From contig NZ_JAALAA010000028.1 of assembly GCF_011045035.1 (NCBI RefSeq), forward strand, positions 1-57,424: a DNA stretch of 57,424 nt. Direction: 5' to 3'. The position numbers and the translations under genes are program-made. This document shows positions 25,446-34,984 of this stretch, piece by piece. Within the stretch, counting starts at the first letter, position 1, and every line of letters begins with the position of its first letter. The notes beneath the pieces were generated by a model that saw nothing but the letters and a program-made list of their open reading frames with translations, was not told where the DNA came from and did no database searches. The stretch is from Nocardioides turkmenicus. Its GTDB lineage: Bacteria; Actinomycetota; Actinomycetes; Propionibacteriales; Nocardioidaceae.

Positions 25446-26009
25446 ATGGCGAGATGGGAGCCCGACGCGCGTGGCCGGATGCTCTCCGCTGCCCTCGACC
25501 TGTTCGCCGAGAAGGGCTACGACAAGACGACCGCCGGCGACATCGCGGCTCGCGCCGGCGTCACCGAGCGCACCTTCTTCCGCCACTTCGCCGACAAGCG
25601 GGAGGTGCTCTTCGCCAACCCGAGCCCCCTCGACGAGGTGGTGGTGAAGGCGATCGCCGCCGCCGACGAGGGGGCGACTCCGCTGCAGATGGTGCTCGGC
25701 GGCGTACGCGAGGCGGCGGTCGGGATCGCCGAGGCACGCAGTCGGGAGCAGGCCGCCCAGCGAGCCCGGATCATCGAGGCGACCCCGGCCCTCCAGGAGC
25801 GTGAGCTGCTCAAGATGGCCGCGATGACGACCGCGGCGCAGGCCGCGCTCGCCGAGCGTGGCGTGGGCGAGCCGACCGCCGCGCTGGCCGCCTACAGCGC
25901 GGTCGCCGTCTTCCAGGCGGCATTCTCCCGGTGGGTATCGGGGGAGACCGACCTCGCTCTTCCGGAGTGCGTCGACGAGGCCGCCGCCGCGCTGCGTTCT
26001 CTGACCTAG
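25446..26009 (+). CDS. TetR-family transcriptional regulator
   Basis: 187 aa. The N-terminal helix-turn-helix, ILSAALDLFAEKGYDKTT-type helix followed by AGDIAARAGVTERTFFRHFADKREVLF, is classic TetR; the C-terminal ligand/dimer domain is Ala/Glu-rich and unassigned. ATG 25446 (MARWEP) fits the TAGGAT box seven bases upstream; ATG 25437 would lie inside that box. Likely represses itself and the divergent SDR gene through the twin operators. Ligand unknown. Confidence 0.92.
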   Translation: MARWEPDARGRMLSAALDLFAEKGYDKTTAGDIAARAGVTERTFFRHFADKREVLFANPSPLDEVVVKAIAAADEGATPLQMVLGGVREAAVGIAEARSREQAAQRARIIEATPALQERELLKMAAMTTAAQAALAERGVGEPTAALAAYSAVAVFQAAFSRWVSGETDLALPECVDEAAAALRSLT

Positions 26010-26080
26010 GTCACACCTGCGCCACGGTGACGAATCTCGTATGGACATCGTCCGCCGAGACGGGTAGACAACTAGGCACT

Positions 26081-26656
26081 ATGGAGAACGAGTTGATTCC
26101 CGGAGCTGAGTCCGGCGTCGAGTCCCGGACCGCGGTACGCAGCTATGTGACCGCCAACCAGCCGAACCCGTCGGCGCTCGCCGAGGGCCTGTGGGTGCTG
26201 CCTCCCGACGTGCTCTCCAGTGGTGACCGCGCGGTGCTCTTCGACCAGTACAAGCTCTACGTCGCCGAGGCCGAGCGCCTCAGCGTGCGGCGCACGCTCA
26301 CCAGCGCGTTCTTCCTGATCGTCAACATCGGCGTCCTGGTCGCCGGCACGGCTCTCGTGGCCGCCGCCCCCGAGCGACCCTGGGTGTTCTCGATCGCGCT
26401 GATCGCCGCCCTCGGCCTGTGCCTCGGCTGGTTCTGGATCGTCCGCTCCTACCGGCAGATGGCCGCCGGGAAGTACGCGGTCATCTCCCAGCTCGAGAAG
26501 CAGCTCCCCACGGCGCCGGGTGCTGCCGAGTGGTCGGCGGTCGGCCTCGGTCGCGACAGCTCGCGCTACCTGCCGATGAGCAACATCGAGGTGTGGGCGC
26601 CGGCGCTCTTCGGCTTCTGCCACGTCGCGACGTACGTCCTGCTCTACCTGCCCTAG
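26081..26656 (+). CDS. Two-TM small membrane protein, RipA/octameric-type-like
   Basis: 191 aa. LFDQYKLYVAEAERLSVRRTLTSAFFLIVNIGVLVAG followed by a second TM segment (FSIALIAALGLCLGWFWIV) and a basic cytoplasmic tail resembles a widespread two-TM family with the motif YKLYVxxAxRxSxRR (some members are called RipA-family octameric membrane proteins; from memory). Function unknown. The N-terminal ~45 residues are polar. ATG 26081 has no ribosome site; weak TAG-type hexamers lie upstream. Confidence 0.7.
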   Translation: MENELIPGAESGVESRTAVRSYVTANQPNPSALAEGLWVLPPDVLSSGDRAVLFDQYKLYVAEAERLSVRRTLTSAFFLIVNIGVLVAGTALVAAAPERPWVFSIALIAALGLCLGWFWIVRSYRQMAAGKYAVISQLEKQLPTAPGAAEWSAVGLGRDSSRYLPMSNIEVWAPALFGFCHVATYVLLYLP

Positions 26657-26670
26657 CCGCAGCCGTAGCC

Positions 26671-27384
26671 CTAGCGAAGCACCCGCACCTCGAGCGGGGT
26701 CTCACCGTCCGGCCCGACGGCGTACGCCACGCCGTCGGGCCGCTCGCTGAGCACCTCGACCAGCTCGCCGTCGCGCCACAGCAGCGCGACGCCGTCATCG
26801 GCCGCATAGCCGGCCGGCAGCGCCCCGGAGCCGACGAACCGGACGTACGTCTCCCGTCGGTCCTCCTCGCCGAGGTAGTGCGGGCAGAACGAGCCGGGCA
26901 GGAACCCCAGGCCGTCGGGGAGCGGCGCGGTGGGGCCGAAGGAGTCGGTCGAGGAGGCCTCGTACCAGCAGTTGGCCCCGGCCGAGATGCCGGCCAGGAT
27001 CGTCCCGCCGGCGGCTGCCTTCTCCAGCAGCGCGGGCAGCCCGTGCAGCCGCCACACGGCCAGCAGGTTGGCGGTGGAGCCGCCGCCGACGTAGACGATG
27101 TCCTGGTCGAGCAGCCGTTCGAGGTCGTCGATCGGGAGCTCGTGTCCCTCCGGCGCCTTGTTGAACAGCGACAGCACGGTCGCCTGGGACCTGTCGGCGT
27201 ACGCGGCGAGGAACTTGTCGTGGTAGCTGTCGGCGTCGCCGCTCGCGGTCGCGATGAAGCAGACCTTGGGCCGCGGCTTCCCGGTCAGCCGGTTGAGCTC
27301 GGCATCGAGGGGCGAGAAGTCCTGCCCGTGCACCTCCGGCATCGAGAAGCCACCGCCGCCCAGGGTCAGGATCGTTCCACGCAT
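26671..27384 (-). CDS. Peptidase S51 (dipeptidase E / cyanophycinase-like)
   Basis: 237 aa Ser peptidase of the S51 family, which releases N-terminal Asp or cleaves related iso-peptides. GISAGANCWYE carries the nucleophilic Ser in GxSAG; YVGGGSTANLLAVW and FCPHYLGEEDR give the neighbouring His region; the N-terminus MRGTILTLGGGGFS is typical. Cytoplasmic, no signal. TACACT (27392-27397, minus) lies seven bases before ATG 27384, so the transcript is probably leaderless. A terminator separates it from the protease gene upstream. Confidence 0.9.
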   Translation of the reverse strand: MRGTILTLGGGGFSMPEVHGQDFSPLDAELNRLTGKPRPKVCFIATASGDADSYHDKFLAAYADRSQATVLSLFNKAPEGHELPIDDLERLLDQDIVYVGGGSTANLLAVWRLHGLPALLEKAAAGGTILAGISAGANCWYEASSTDSFGPTAPLPDGLGFLPGSFCPHYLGEEDRRETYVRFVGSGALPAGYAADDGVALLWRDGELVEVLSERPDGVAYAVGPDGETPLEVRVLR

Positions 27385-27391
27385 GAGGGCG

Positions 27392-27397
27392 AGTGTA
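27392..27397 (-). promoter_or_regulatory. -10 box of leaderless S51 promoter
   Basis: Read leftward, TACACT then seven bases then ATG 27384; no Shine-Dalgarno sequence. Confidence 0.6.
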
Positions 27398-27408
27398 GGG
27401 ACACAGAA

Positions 27409-27440
27409 GGCCCCGCCGGACGTTGTTTTCCGGCGGGGCC
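27409..27440. terminator. Hairpin terminator after the M4 protease gene
   Basis: GGCCCCGCCGGA (27409-27420) pairs perfectly with TCCGGCGGGGCC (27429-27440) around an eight-base T-rich loop. Lies 17 bp beyond the protease stop, before the S51 gene promoter. Confidence 0.85.
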
Positions 27441-27456
27441 CTCGAAGGTGTGGCTG

Positions 27457-30400
27457 CTACTTGACCCTGACGGTCACCGTCTCGGTGATCGCCTCGTTCT
27501 TCCGGTCACCCGAGTAGGCCACCTCGTAGGTGTGCGTGCCTCGGAGCGCCCGGAAGGTCGCCTCCTCCTTCTTCAGGGTGAAGCGGCCGATGCGGATGCC
27601 GTTCTCCTTGACGACGATCTCGCCGGTGGCGCGCTCGCCGTCGACGGTGATCGTGACCTTGCCCCACTTCGGCGAGGTGGCGGAGATCTCCGGGACCGCC
27701 TTCTCGGTGCAGTAGCTCACCGTGACGTTGTCGATGGCCCAGCCGCGGGCACCGCCACAGCCGTCGCGACCGAAGTCGAAGCGGAACTGCACCTTGTCAC
27801 CGGCGGCCGCGATCGAGTCGAGCTTCACGATGGTGGTGCCCCACTCACCGGTGAAGCTGTTGCCGTCCGACCCGGTCCAAGCGGGCTCGCCCTCCATGTA
27901 TCCGCTGTCGGCGTTCATCGTGCCGCCAGGTGCGTTGAAGGCGTACGCCGCCTGGTCGATCGGCTTGAACTCGCCGCCGTTGACCGAGGCCTTGACGTTG
28001 CCACCGTCGTAGCCCCACTCGGTGAGCACCGAGTGGTCGAAGCTCAGCCGCGGCGACAGGCCGTCGGGCACGGTGAGCGTCGGGCTGAGCAGGCCGTTGC
28101 GGCTGGTGATGTCACCGGTCGCGGACCCGCAGGCGCCCTCGTTCGGACCCGGCGCGAACGCGAGGCCGCTGGTGTTGCCCTCGACGTCGGAGCCGGCCTC
28201 CCAGGGATAGTCGTTGCCGGGGACCAGCGCCTCGGCGTCCTGGGTCCAGCCGCTCAGACCGTCCTCGAAGTCCTCGGTGTAGGTGGTGACCTCGTTGGTG
28301 CCCTCACCGCACAGCGCGGGGGTGTTCGGGTCGAGCATCGGACCGAAGTTGCACTGGACCGGCTCCTTGGTGAGCTCGGTGGCCGTGTTGGCCGCCGCGA
28401 CCGCCGCGCAGTCGTCGGCCGTGATCGGCTCCAGGGCCGGCGCCTCGGCCTCGCCGCCCGGGGTCTCGCCGCCGCCGGTCTGCGGCGTCGAGGTGCCCAG
28501 GGTGAGCTTCTTGAGCGTGGTCACACCCATCAGGTCGGCGCAGGAGGAGACCATCGCCTGGGCGTACTCGGGGAAGCCCGAGGTCGGCGTCAGGTAGTTG
28601 GTCTGGGCGTGCCAGATCAGGTTGGCGGCCTTGTCCAGACCGATGCTCGCCACGGTGGTGTCGTTGTAGGAGCCACCGTCGACGAGCAGGGCGTAGTGGT
28701 GGTTGATGACGCCGGAGTTGACGTGGACGCCGCCGGAGTCGGTGGCACCGTCGCAGTGGTACTCCTCGTCGGAGACCTTGCCCGGGTCGCCGTAGCAGTT
28801 CGGGTTCCACATGTCGCGGATCGCGCCGCCGAAGGCGGTCGAGTCCTCACCCATCAGCCAGCGCACGGACTCGTCCTTGGTCTCGGTCGAGGCGTCCTTG
28901 ATGGTGATGTTGACCGTGCCGGTGGCGTTCTTGATCTTCTGGCCGGTGGCGTAGTCGGTGGTGGCGCCGTAGATGTCGGAGTTGCCGGAGATGCTGCCGA
29001 TCGACTGACCCTGCAGGAACGCGATCACGATGCCCTTGGCACCGGCGTTCTTCGCGTTCGCGACCTTCTGGGTGAACGCGCAGGTGCCGCGGTCGACGAG
29101 CACGAACTTCCCGTTGACCGCCGCGGCGTTCTCCAGCGGCGAGCAACCGTCGGTGGTCGTCGGACCGCCGCTGTTGGCGGCGTCGAGGCCGACCACGATG
29201 TCGCTGGTCACCCCGGCGGTCGGGTAGACCGGGCCGAAGTTGGCGGCAGCGGCCGGGCAGTCCCCGGCGACGTCGGCCGGCGAGTTGATCGTCAGCGTGA
29301 TGGCGCCGCGCGTGGAGGAGGAGCACTTTCCGTCCGTACGGGCCACGTCGTCGGTGGTGTTCTCACGCGCGTTGAGGAAGTCGACCGTGTTGCCCCACAT
29401 GTCGGAGTACGCCTCGTTGAGCGCGCCCGACTGCCACTGGTAGATCAGGCCGGAGGTGTGCTCGGTGTAGGCGTGGCCCCACTCGTGCGCGACCACGTCG
29501 TCGGAGGTGACGCCGGAGCAGTAGTTGGTGGTCTCGCCGTTCCAGTTGGCGTTGGGGCACGAGATCGCCGGGTCGTTGTTGACCGTGACCATCTTCGCGC
29601 CGTTGCCGTCGTAGGAGTCGCGGCCGAAGGTGTTCTTGAAGAGCCAATAGGACTCGCCGGTGCTGGCGACCTCGTTCTGCTGGTCCTGGTCGAGCGAGCC
29701 CGGGAAGGCGTCGTTCTCCCGCCAGACGGTCGCGTCGTCGGTCGTGTCCGGGGTGTTGTGCTTCTCGACCAGCTCGCGGTCGGTGGCCGAGTGGAGCATC
29801 GAGTAGCGGTTGACCGGCTTGCCGCTGGCGGCGTCGAGCACGACGGTCTCGCGCACGGTCGACTGGTTGGACACCTCGATGACCCAGGCGAGCAGGCTCT
29901 TGCCGGTCACGCCCTGGGCCGCGCCCATGCGGTAGATGTTGAGGTCGGCCTTGACGACCTCGACGCCGGTGGTGTCGATCTTGCTGTCGGGGTGGGCCTG
30001 GGCCGGCTTCGCCTTCACCAGTTCGAGCGCCTTGGCGCCGGCCTTCTCCTTCGACCACGTCGGGGTCGTGCTGAGGTCGAGGTCAGGGGCGGCGAAACCG
30101 TTGACCGAGGTCAGGTCGCCGGACTTGTCGACGTGGGCCTTCAGGACGCCACCGAAGACCGGCACGCCCTGGTAGGCCTGCTCGAACTCGACCGTCCAGC
30201 CGGCCGGGGTCGAGGTGACCTTCCTCTGGTCGAGCTGGCTGGCCTCGGCGCCGAAGACCGAGGCGTACTCGTCGAGGTATTCACGCGCCTTCGCGGCCGC
30301 TTCGGACTTGGAGTCGGCGGCGACGCGAGGCAGCAGATCGCCCTTGGTGGACACGAAGCCGATCCGGCCGGTGGCGCCCTCCTTCTTGAGCGTGACGGTC

Positions 30401-30528
30401 TGGTCCGCCGCGGCCTTCAGCTGGTCGATGCCGCTGGGATCCGGTTTCGCAGCGACCGCGGCGACCGGTGTGATCACCAGGCCGGCGGCGACGAGCGCAA
30501 GGCTGATTCCCTGCTTTCCGAGCTGCAC
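27457..30528 (-). CDS. Secreted M4 (thermolysin-like) metalloprotease with nested PA domain and C-terminal Ig-like domain
   Basis: 1023 aa, exported. Signal peptide (ISLALVAAGLVITPVAAVAA, cut near residue 27), FTP-type propeptide (about 30-150), then catalytic HEWGH (H348, H352) with third zinc ligand E372 in GALNEAYSD. A protease-associated (PA) domain (about 405-530, ending ...KGIVIAFLQGQSIG) is inserted between the zinc-binding half and the catalytic HVNSGVINHH (H602) of the M4 fold. A MAM/jelly-roll-like domain and an Ig-like domain (SPKWGKVTITVDGERATG...) end the protein. GTG 30528 is chosen because AGAGGAG precedes it by eight bases; ATG 30579 would add 17 basic residues. Nutritional or host-protein degradation is the likely use. 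Confidence 0.93.
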   Translation of the reverse strand: MQLGKQGISLALVAAGLVITPVAAVAAKPDPSGIDQLKAAADQTVTLKKEGATGRIGFVSTKGDLLPRVAADSKSEAAAKAREYLDEYASVFGAEASQLDQRKVTSTPAGWTVEFEQAYQGVPVFGGVLKAHVDKSGDLTSVNGFAAPDLDLSTTPTWSKEKAGAKALELVKAKPAQAHPDSKIDTTGVEVVKADLNIYRMGAAQGVTGKSLLAWVIEVSNQSTVRETVVLDAASGKPVNRYSMLHSATDRELVEKHNTPDTTDDATVWRENDAFPGSLDQDQQNEVASTGESYWLFKNTFGRDSYDGNGAKMVTVNNDPAISCPNANWNGETTNYCSGVTSDDVVAHEWGHAYTEHTSGLIYQWQSGALNEAYSDMWGNTVDFLNARENTTDDVARTDGKCSSSTRGAITLTINSPADVAGDCPAAAANFGPVYPTAGVTSDIVVGLDAANSGGPTTTDGCSPLENAAAVNGKFVLVDRGTCAFTQKVANAKNAGAKGIVIAFLQGQSIGSISGNSDIYGATTDYATGQKIKNATGTVNITIKDASTETKDESVRWLMGEDSTAFGGAIRDMWNPNCYGDPGKVSDEEYHCDGATDSGGVHVNSGVINHHYALLVDGGSYNDTTVASIGLDKAANLIWHAQTNYLTPTSGFPEYAQAMVSSCADLMGVTTLKKLTLGTSTPQTGGGETPGGEAEAPALEPITADDCAAVAAANTATELTKEPVQCNFGPMLDPNTPALCGEGTNEVTTYTEDFEDGLSGWTQDAEALVPGNDYPWEAGSDVEGNTSGLAFAPGPNEGACGSATGDITSRNGLLSPTLTVPDGLSPRLSFDHSVLTEWGYDGGNVKASVNGGEFKPIDQAAYAFNAPGGTMNADSGYMEGEPAWTGSDGNSFTGEWGTTIVKLDSIAAAGDKVQFRFDFGRDGCGGARGWAIDNVTVSYCTEKAVPEISATSPKWGKVTITVDGERATGEIVVKENGIRIGRFTLKKEEATFRALRGTHTYEVAYSGDRKNEAITETVTVRVK

Positions 30529-30693
30529 GGGGTTGCTCCTCTCGGGGATGCGCCGCGTCAGGTCGCGGCGATTTCGCATCGTAGAGAGATTTGCGCCGAA
30601 GATGGGTGCAAACGCGAATCACGAGTCCGAAACGATTCCTGCTCGGGAGATCCTCAGGAGGGGGCCTCAGGGGCGATCTAAGGTAGTTTCCCG

Positions 30694-30993
30694 ATGTGCG
30701 GGCCTACCTCAGGCGCAGATTCTCGAGGGGTGCCCTTGGAGATCATCCCGCCTTTGTACGCCGCCGGCCTGCCGTGCCATGGAGACGACTCTGCGTTGTG
30801 GTTCTCAGAGTCCCCCGCCGCCCTCGAGGTGGCCAAAGACCGCTGCCTCGACTGCCCGGTGATGCGCGAGTGCCTCTCGGGTGCTCTCGCGCGCTCCGAG
30901 CCATGGGGCGTCTGGGGCGGCGAGATCGTCGAGCGCGGCCAGGTGGTCACCCACAAGCGCGGCCGCGGCCGACCCCGCCGCCAGGCGGCCTAG
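30694..30993 (+). CDS. whiB7: WhiB7-type iron-sulfur transcription factor
   Basis: 99 aa. Four [4Fe-4S] cysteines C28, C51, C54 and C60, the tryptophan turn EPWGVWGG (69-76) and an AT-hook RGRGRPRR (89-96) that binds the minor groove beside -35 elements. ALEVAKDRCLDCPV...ALARSEPWGVWGGEI...VTHKRGRGRPRR follows mycobacterial WhiB7 closely. WhiB7 partners with the primary sigma factor and activates intrinsic antibiotic-resistance genes. ATG 30694 chosen; GTG 30730 is an alternative. Known whiB7 genes have long regulated leaders with a uORF; only 165 bp separates this from the divergent protease gene. The stop TAG shares the palindrome CTAG with the stop of the convergent sigma gene. Confidence 0.92.
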   Translation: MCGPTSGADSRGVPLEIIPPLYAAGLPCHGDDSALWFSESPAALEVAKDRCLDCPVMRECLSGALARSEPWGVWGGEIVERGQVVTHKRGRGRPRRQAA

Positions 30994-31871
30994 GAGTGCG
31001 CTGACTCCAGGCCCAGGTCCTCGGCGAGCTTCGCGACCTGGGCCGGGGCTGCGTACGCCTCGATCTCGGTGATCTGCCCGTCGACCACGGTGAAGCCCAT
31101 GACGCTGAAGAGCTTGCCGTGGTAGGTGACGATGACGCCGGCAGAGCCGTTGACCAGGGCGTTGTGGGTGACGCGGTCGGCGTGGGCGTACATGACGGCG
31201 TTGCCGGCGACCTTCTCGGCGCCGCGGTAGGTGGTGATCCCGGCGCCCATGTCGGCGCGCAGGACGACGTCGGGATGGAGGGCGCCGATCAGCCGGTTCA
31301 GGTCGCCGTCCTGGGCGGCGGCGAAGAAGGCGTCGACGACCTCGCGCTGCGCGGCGACGTCTCGGTCAGGCGTGCGGCCGCGCACCCGGCGCCGCGCGCG
31401 GCTGGCGAGCTGGCGGGTCGAGTCGGAGGAGCGGTCGAGCATCGTCGCGATCTCGTCGAACGGCACCGCGAAGAGGTCATGGAGCACGAAGGCCAGCCGC
31501 TCGTCGGGGGAGAGCTGGTCGAGCACGACCAGGAGAGCGAGGCTGACGGAGTCGGCGAGCATCGCGCGTTCGGCCGGGTCCTGCGTAGTGCCGTCGTCGA
31601 GAACGACCGTCGGGTCCGGCAGCCGGTCCTCGATGGAGACCTCGCCGCGGGTCTTGCGTGAGCGGAGCATGTTGAGCGAGACGCGTGCGACCACCGTCGT
31701 CAGCCAGGCACCGATGTTGTCGATCTCGTCGGCCTGGGTTCGGCTCAGCCGGAGCCAGGCGTCCTGCACGGCGTCCTCGGCCTCGGAGGTGGAGCCGAGC
31801 ATCCGGTAGGCCACCCCGTACAAGTGCTGCCGTTCCTGCTCGAAACGCTCGGCCAGCCATTCCTGCTGCAT
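30990..31871 (-). CDS. ECF41-type (SigJ-like) RNA polymerase sigma factor
   Basis: 293 aa. Sigma-2 (LYGVAYRMLGSTSEAEDAVQDAWLRL), sigma-4 (LSPDERLAFVLHDLFAVPFDEIATMLDRSSDSTRQLASRARRR) and a C-terminal SnoaL/NTF2-like domain (VVDAFFAAAQDGDLNRLIGALHPDVVLRAD...), the ECF41 layout in which the extra domain regulates activity. GGAGGACGG precedes ATG 31871. Its own promoter and that of the divergent AhpD-like gene both match the published ECF41 motif to within one to two positions. The conserved C-terminal DGGGR is replaced by DMGAG and the terminal NPDKL is not visible, which may alter regulation. Stops of this gene and whiB7 share CTAG. Confidence 0.94.
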   Translation of the reverse strand: MQQEWLAERFEQERQHLYGVAYRMLGSTSEAEDAVQDAWLRLSRTQADEIDNIGAWLTTVVARVSLNMLRSRKTRGEVSIEDRLPDPTVVLDDGTTQDPAERAMLADSVSLALLVVLDQLSPDERLAFVLHDLFAVPFDEIATMLDRSSDSTRQLASRARRRVRGRTPDRDVAAQREVVDAFFAAAQDGDLNRLIGALHPDVVLRADMGAGITTYRGAEKVAGNAVMYAHADRVTHNALVNGSAGVIVTYHGKLFSVMGFTVVDGQITEIEAYAAPAQVAKLAEDLGLESAHS

Positions 31872-31923
31872 CGTCCGTCCTCCGGGTCTCTGGGTCTCGG
31901 GGCAGGTCGTCCCCTATGGACCC

Positions 31924-31950
31924 GACACGTGAAGGAGACCAGATGTGACC
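31924..31950 (-). promoter_or_regulatory. ECF41-type promoter of the sigma gene (autoregulation)
   Basis: Read leftward: GGTCACA (31950-31944), 16 bases, TGTC (31927-31924). The ECF41 consensus known from the literature is TGTCACA-N16-CGTC; each element differs by one base. Confidence 0.7.
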
Positions 31951-31983
31951 GGTCCGGGCGAAGAATTTTTTCTTTCGCCGATC

Positions 31984-32010
31984 TGTCACATCTCCCCGCC
32001 GGGCCGGGTC
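31984..32010 (+). promoter_or_regulatory. ECF41-type promoter of the AhpD-like gene
   Basis: TGTCACA (31984-31990), exactly 16 bases, GGTC (32007-32010). The -35 is perfect and the -10 has one mismatch to CGTC. ATG 32019 is eight bases beyond, so the transcript would be leaderless. Confidence 0.8.
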
Positions 32011-32018
32011 GAGATGGC

Positions 32019-32483
32019 ATGAGCAACCGAATGAAGAACCCCGCTGAAGTCATCCCGCAGGCCTACAAGGGCATCGGCAACCTCCTTGCCGCTGTCGCGG
32101 ACGGCGGCCTGCCCGAGTCCACCACCGAGCTGATCGCGATGCGGGTCAGCTCCCTCAACGGCTGCGCGGCCTGCCTCCAGGGCCACGCGCTCCGTGTCGA
32201 CGAGGTCGGTATCCCGATCGAGAAGATCGTCGGTCTCGCCGCCTACCGCGAGTCGCCCTTCTTCAACGAGGCCGAGAAGGCGGCCCTCGCCCTCGCCGAC
32301 GCGGTGACCCGTCTGGCCGACGCCGAGGACGCCGTGCCGGACGAGCTCTGGCGCGAGGTCACCAAGCACTACGACGAGCGGCAGACCGCCGCTCTGGTCC
32401 TCTGCATCGCCACCCACAACCTCTTCAACCGGGTCAACGTGACGGTGCGTGAGGACGCCGAGAACCCCTTCTGGATGCGGTGA
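32019..32483 (+). CDS. Carboxymuconolactone decarboxylase/AhpD-like protein, ECF41 partner
   Basis: 154 aa all-helical AhpD-fold protein. NGCAACLQGHALR carries the redox CxxC and the following His of the proton relay, so a peroxidase or thiol-reductase activity is possible; the true substrate is unknown. Genes of this family (the COE group) are the standard neighbours and targets of ECF41 sigma factors, and a near-perfect ECF41 promoter stands directly upstream. ATG 32019; no ribosome site needed if leaderless. A perfect 14-bp hairpin follows 24 bp after the stop. Confidence 0.92.
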   Translation: MSNRMKNPAEVIPQAYKGIGNLLAAVADGGLPESTTELIAMRVSSLNGCAACLQGHALRVDEVGIPIEKIVGLAAYRESPFFNEAEKAALALADAVTRLADAEDAVPDELWREVTKHYDERQTAALVLCIATHNLFNRVNVTVREDAENPFWMR

Positions 32484-32504
32484 GTCCCCGCTGATGCCCG
32501 AGGA

Positions 32505-34154
<1,650 letters not shown>

Positions 34155-34179
34155 GTGTCCCATCATGCCTACTGCCCCG

Positions 34180-34185
34180 TAGTGT
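34180..34185 (+). promoter_or_regulatory. -10 box of leaderless crotonase promoter
   Basis: TAGTGT is seven bases before ATG 34193; no Shine-Dalgarno sequence. Confidence 0.6.
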
Positions 34186-34192
34186 TCTCCTC

Positions 34193-34984
34193 ATGCCCCT
34201 CGTCACCACCGAAATCAACGACGGCATCGCCCAGGTGCGTCTCAACCGCCCTGACAAGCTCAACGCGCTGACCCTGGAGCTGCTCCAGGAGCTGGTCGAC
34301 ACCGCCAAGGAGCTCGGTAAGAACCGCGATCTGCGCGCGGTGGTCATCGCCGGGGAGGGGGACGCGTTCACCGCCGGCCTCGACTTCGCCTCCGTCCTGC
34401 GCGACCCGAAGAAGATCGTGGGCGCGTTCATCCCGGTGCCCTTCCGCGGCACCAACCTCTTCCAGGAGTCGGTCTGGGCCTGGCGCCGGCTGCCGGTCCC
34501 GGTGATCGCGGCCGTCCACGGCCACTGCCTCGGTGGCGGCGTACAGATCGCCCTCGGCGCCGACTTCCGCATCGCCGAGCCCGACTCGCAGTGGTCGGTC
34601 CTCGAAGGCAAGTGGGGGATCATCCCCGACATGACCGGCATCCGGTCGCTGTCGGAGGTCGTCGGCATCGACACCGCCAAGAAGCTCACCATGACGGCCG
34701 AGCAGTTCTCCGGCGAGCGCGCCTACGAGCTCGGCCTGGTCACCGAGCTCTCCGCCGACCCGGTCGCGACCGCGACCGCCTTCGCCCGCCGCCTCTCCGA
34801 GCGCTCCCCGGACCAGCTCGCCGCCGCCAAGCGCCTCTTCAACGACACCTGGTACGCCCCCATCAAGCGCACCTTCTCCCGCGAGCGCATCGAGCAGCTC
34901 CGCCTCCTCTTCGGCGAGAACACCAAGATCGCCCGCGAGGCCGCCTTCAAGCGCGAGAAGCCGACCTACAAGCCCCGCCGCTGA
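34193..34984 (+). CDS. Enoyl-CoA hydratase/isomerase (crotonase) family protein
   Basis: 263 aa. Crotonase oxyanion-hole turns RPDKLNALT and HGHCLGGGVQIALGADFRIA, then WSVLEGKWGIIPDMTG. The Glu in VLEGKWG aligns with the second catalytic Glu of hydratases; the first catalytic Glu position appears to be Gln (GGVQIAL), so the exact reaction (hydratase, isomerase or other) is uncertain. Soluble beta-oxidation-type enzyme. ATG 34193 follows TAGTGT by seven bases. The 3' end overlaps the convergent membrane-protein gene by 19 bp. Confidence 0.87.
   Translation: MPLVTTEINDGIAQVRLNRPDKLNALTLELLQELVDTAKELGKNRDLRAVVIAGEGDAFTAGLDFASVLRDPKKIVGAFIPVPFRGTNLFQESVWAWRRLPVPVIAAVHGHCLGGGVQIALGADFRIAEPDSQWSVLEGKWGIIPDMTGIRSLSEVVGIDTAKKLTMTAEQFSGERAYELGLVTELSADPVATATAFARRLSERSPDQLAAAKRLFNDTWYAPIKRTFSRERIEQLRLLFGENTKIAREAAFKREKPTYKPRR

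Noticed and set aside
26419..30681. 1420-codon plus-strand frame across the S51 and M4 genes
   Set aside because: Low-complexity V/G/R/D sequence opposite two well-supported genes; shadow frame.
30679..30690. TAAGGT as a standard leaderless -10 for whiB7
   Set aside because: Nine bases from the ATG, outside the 6-7 spacing seen elsewhere; AAGG could also be a ribosome site, so not counted.
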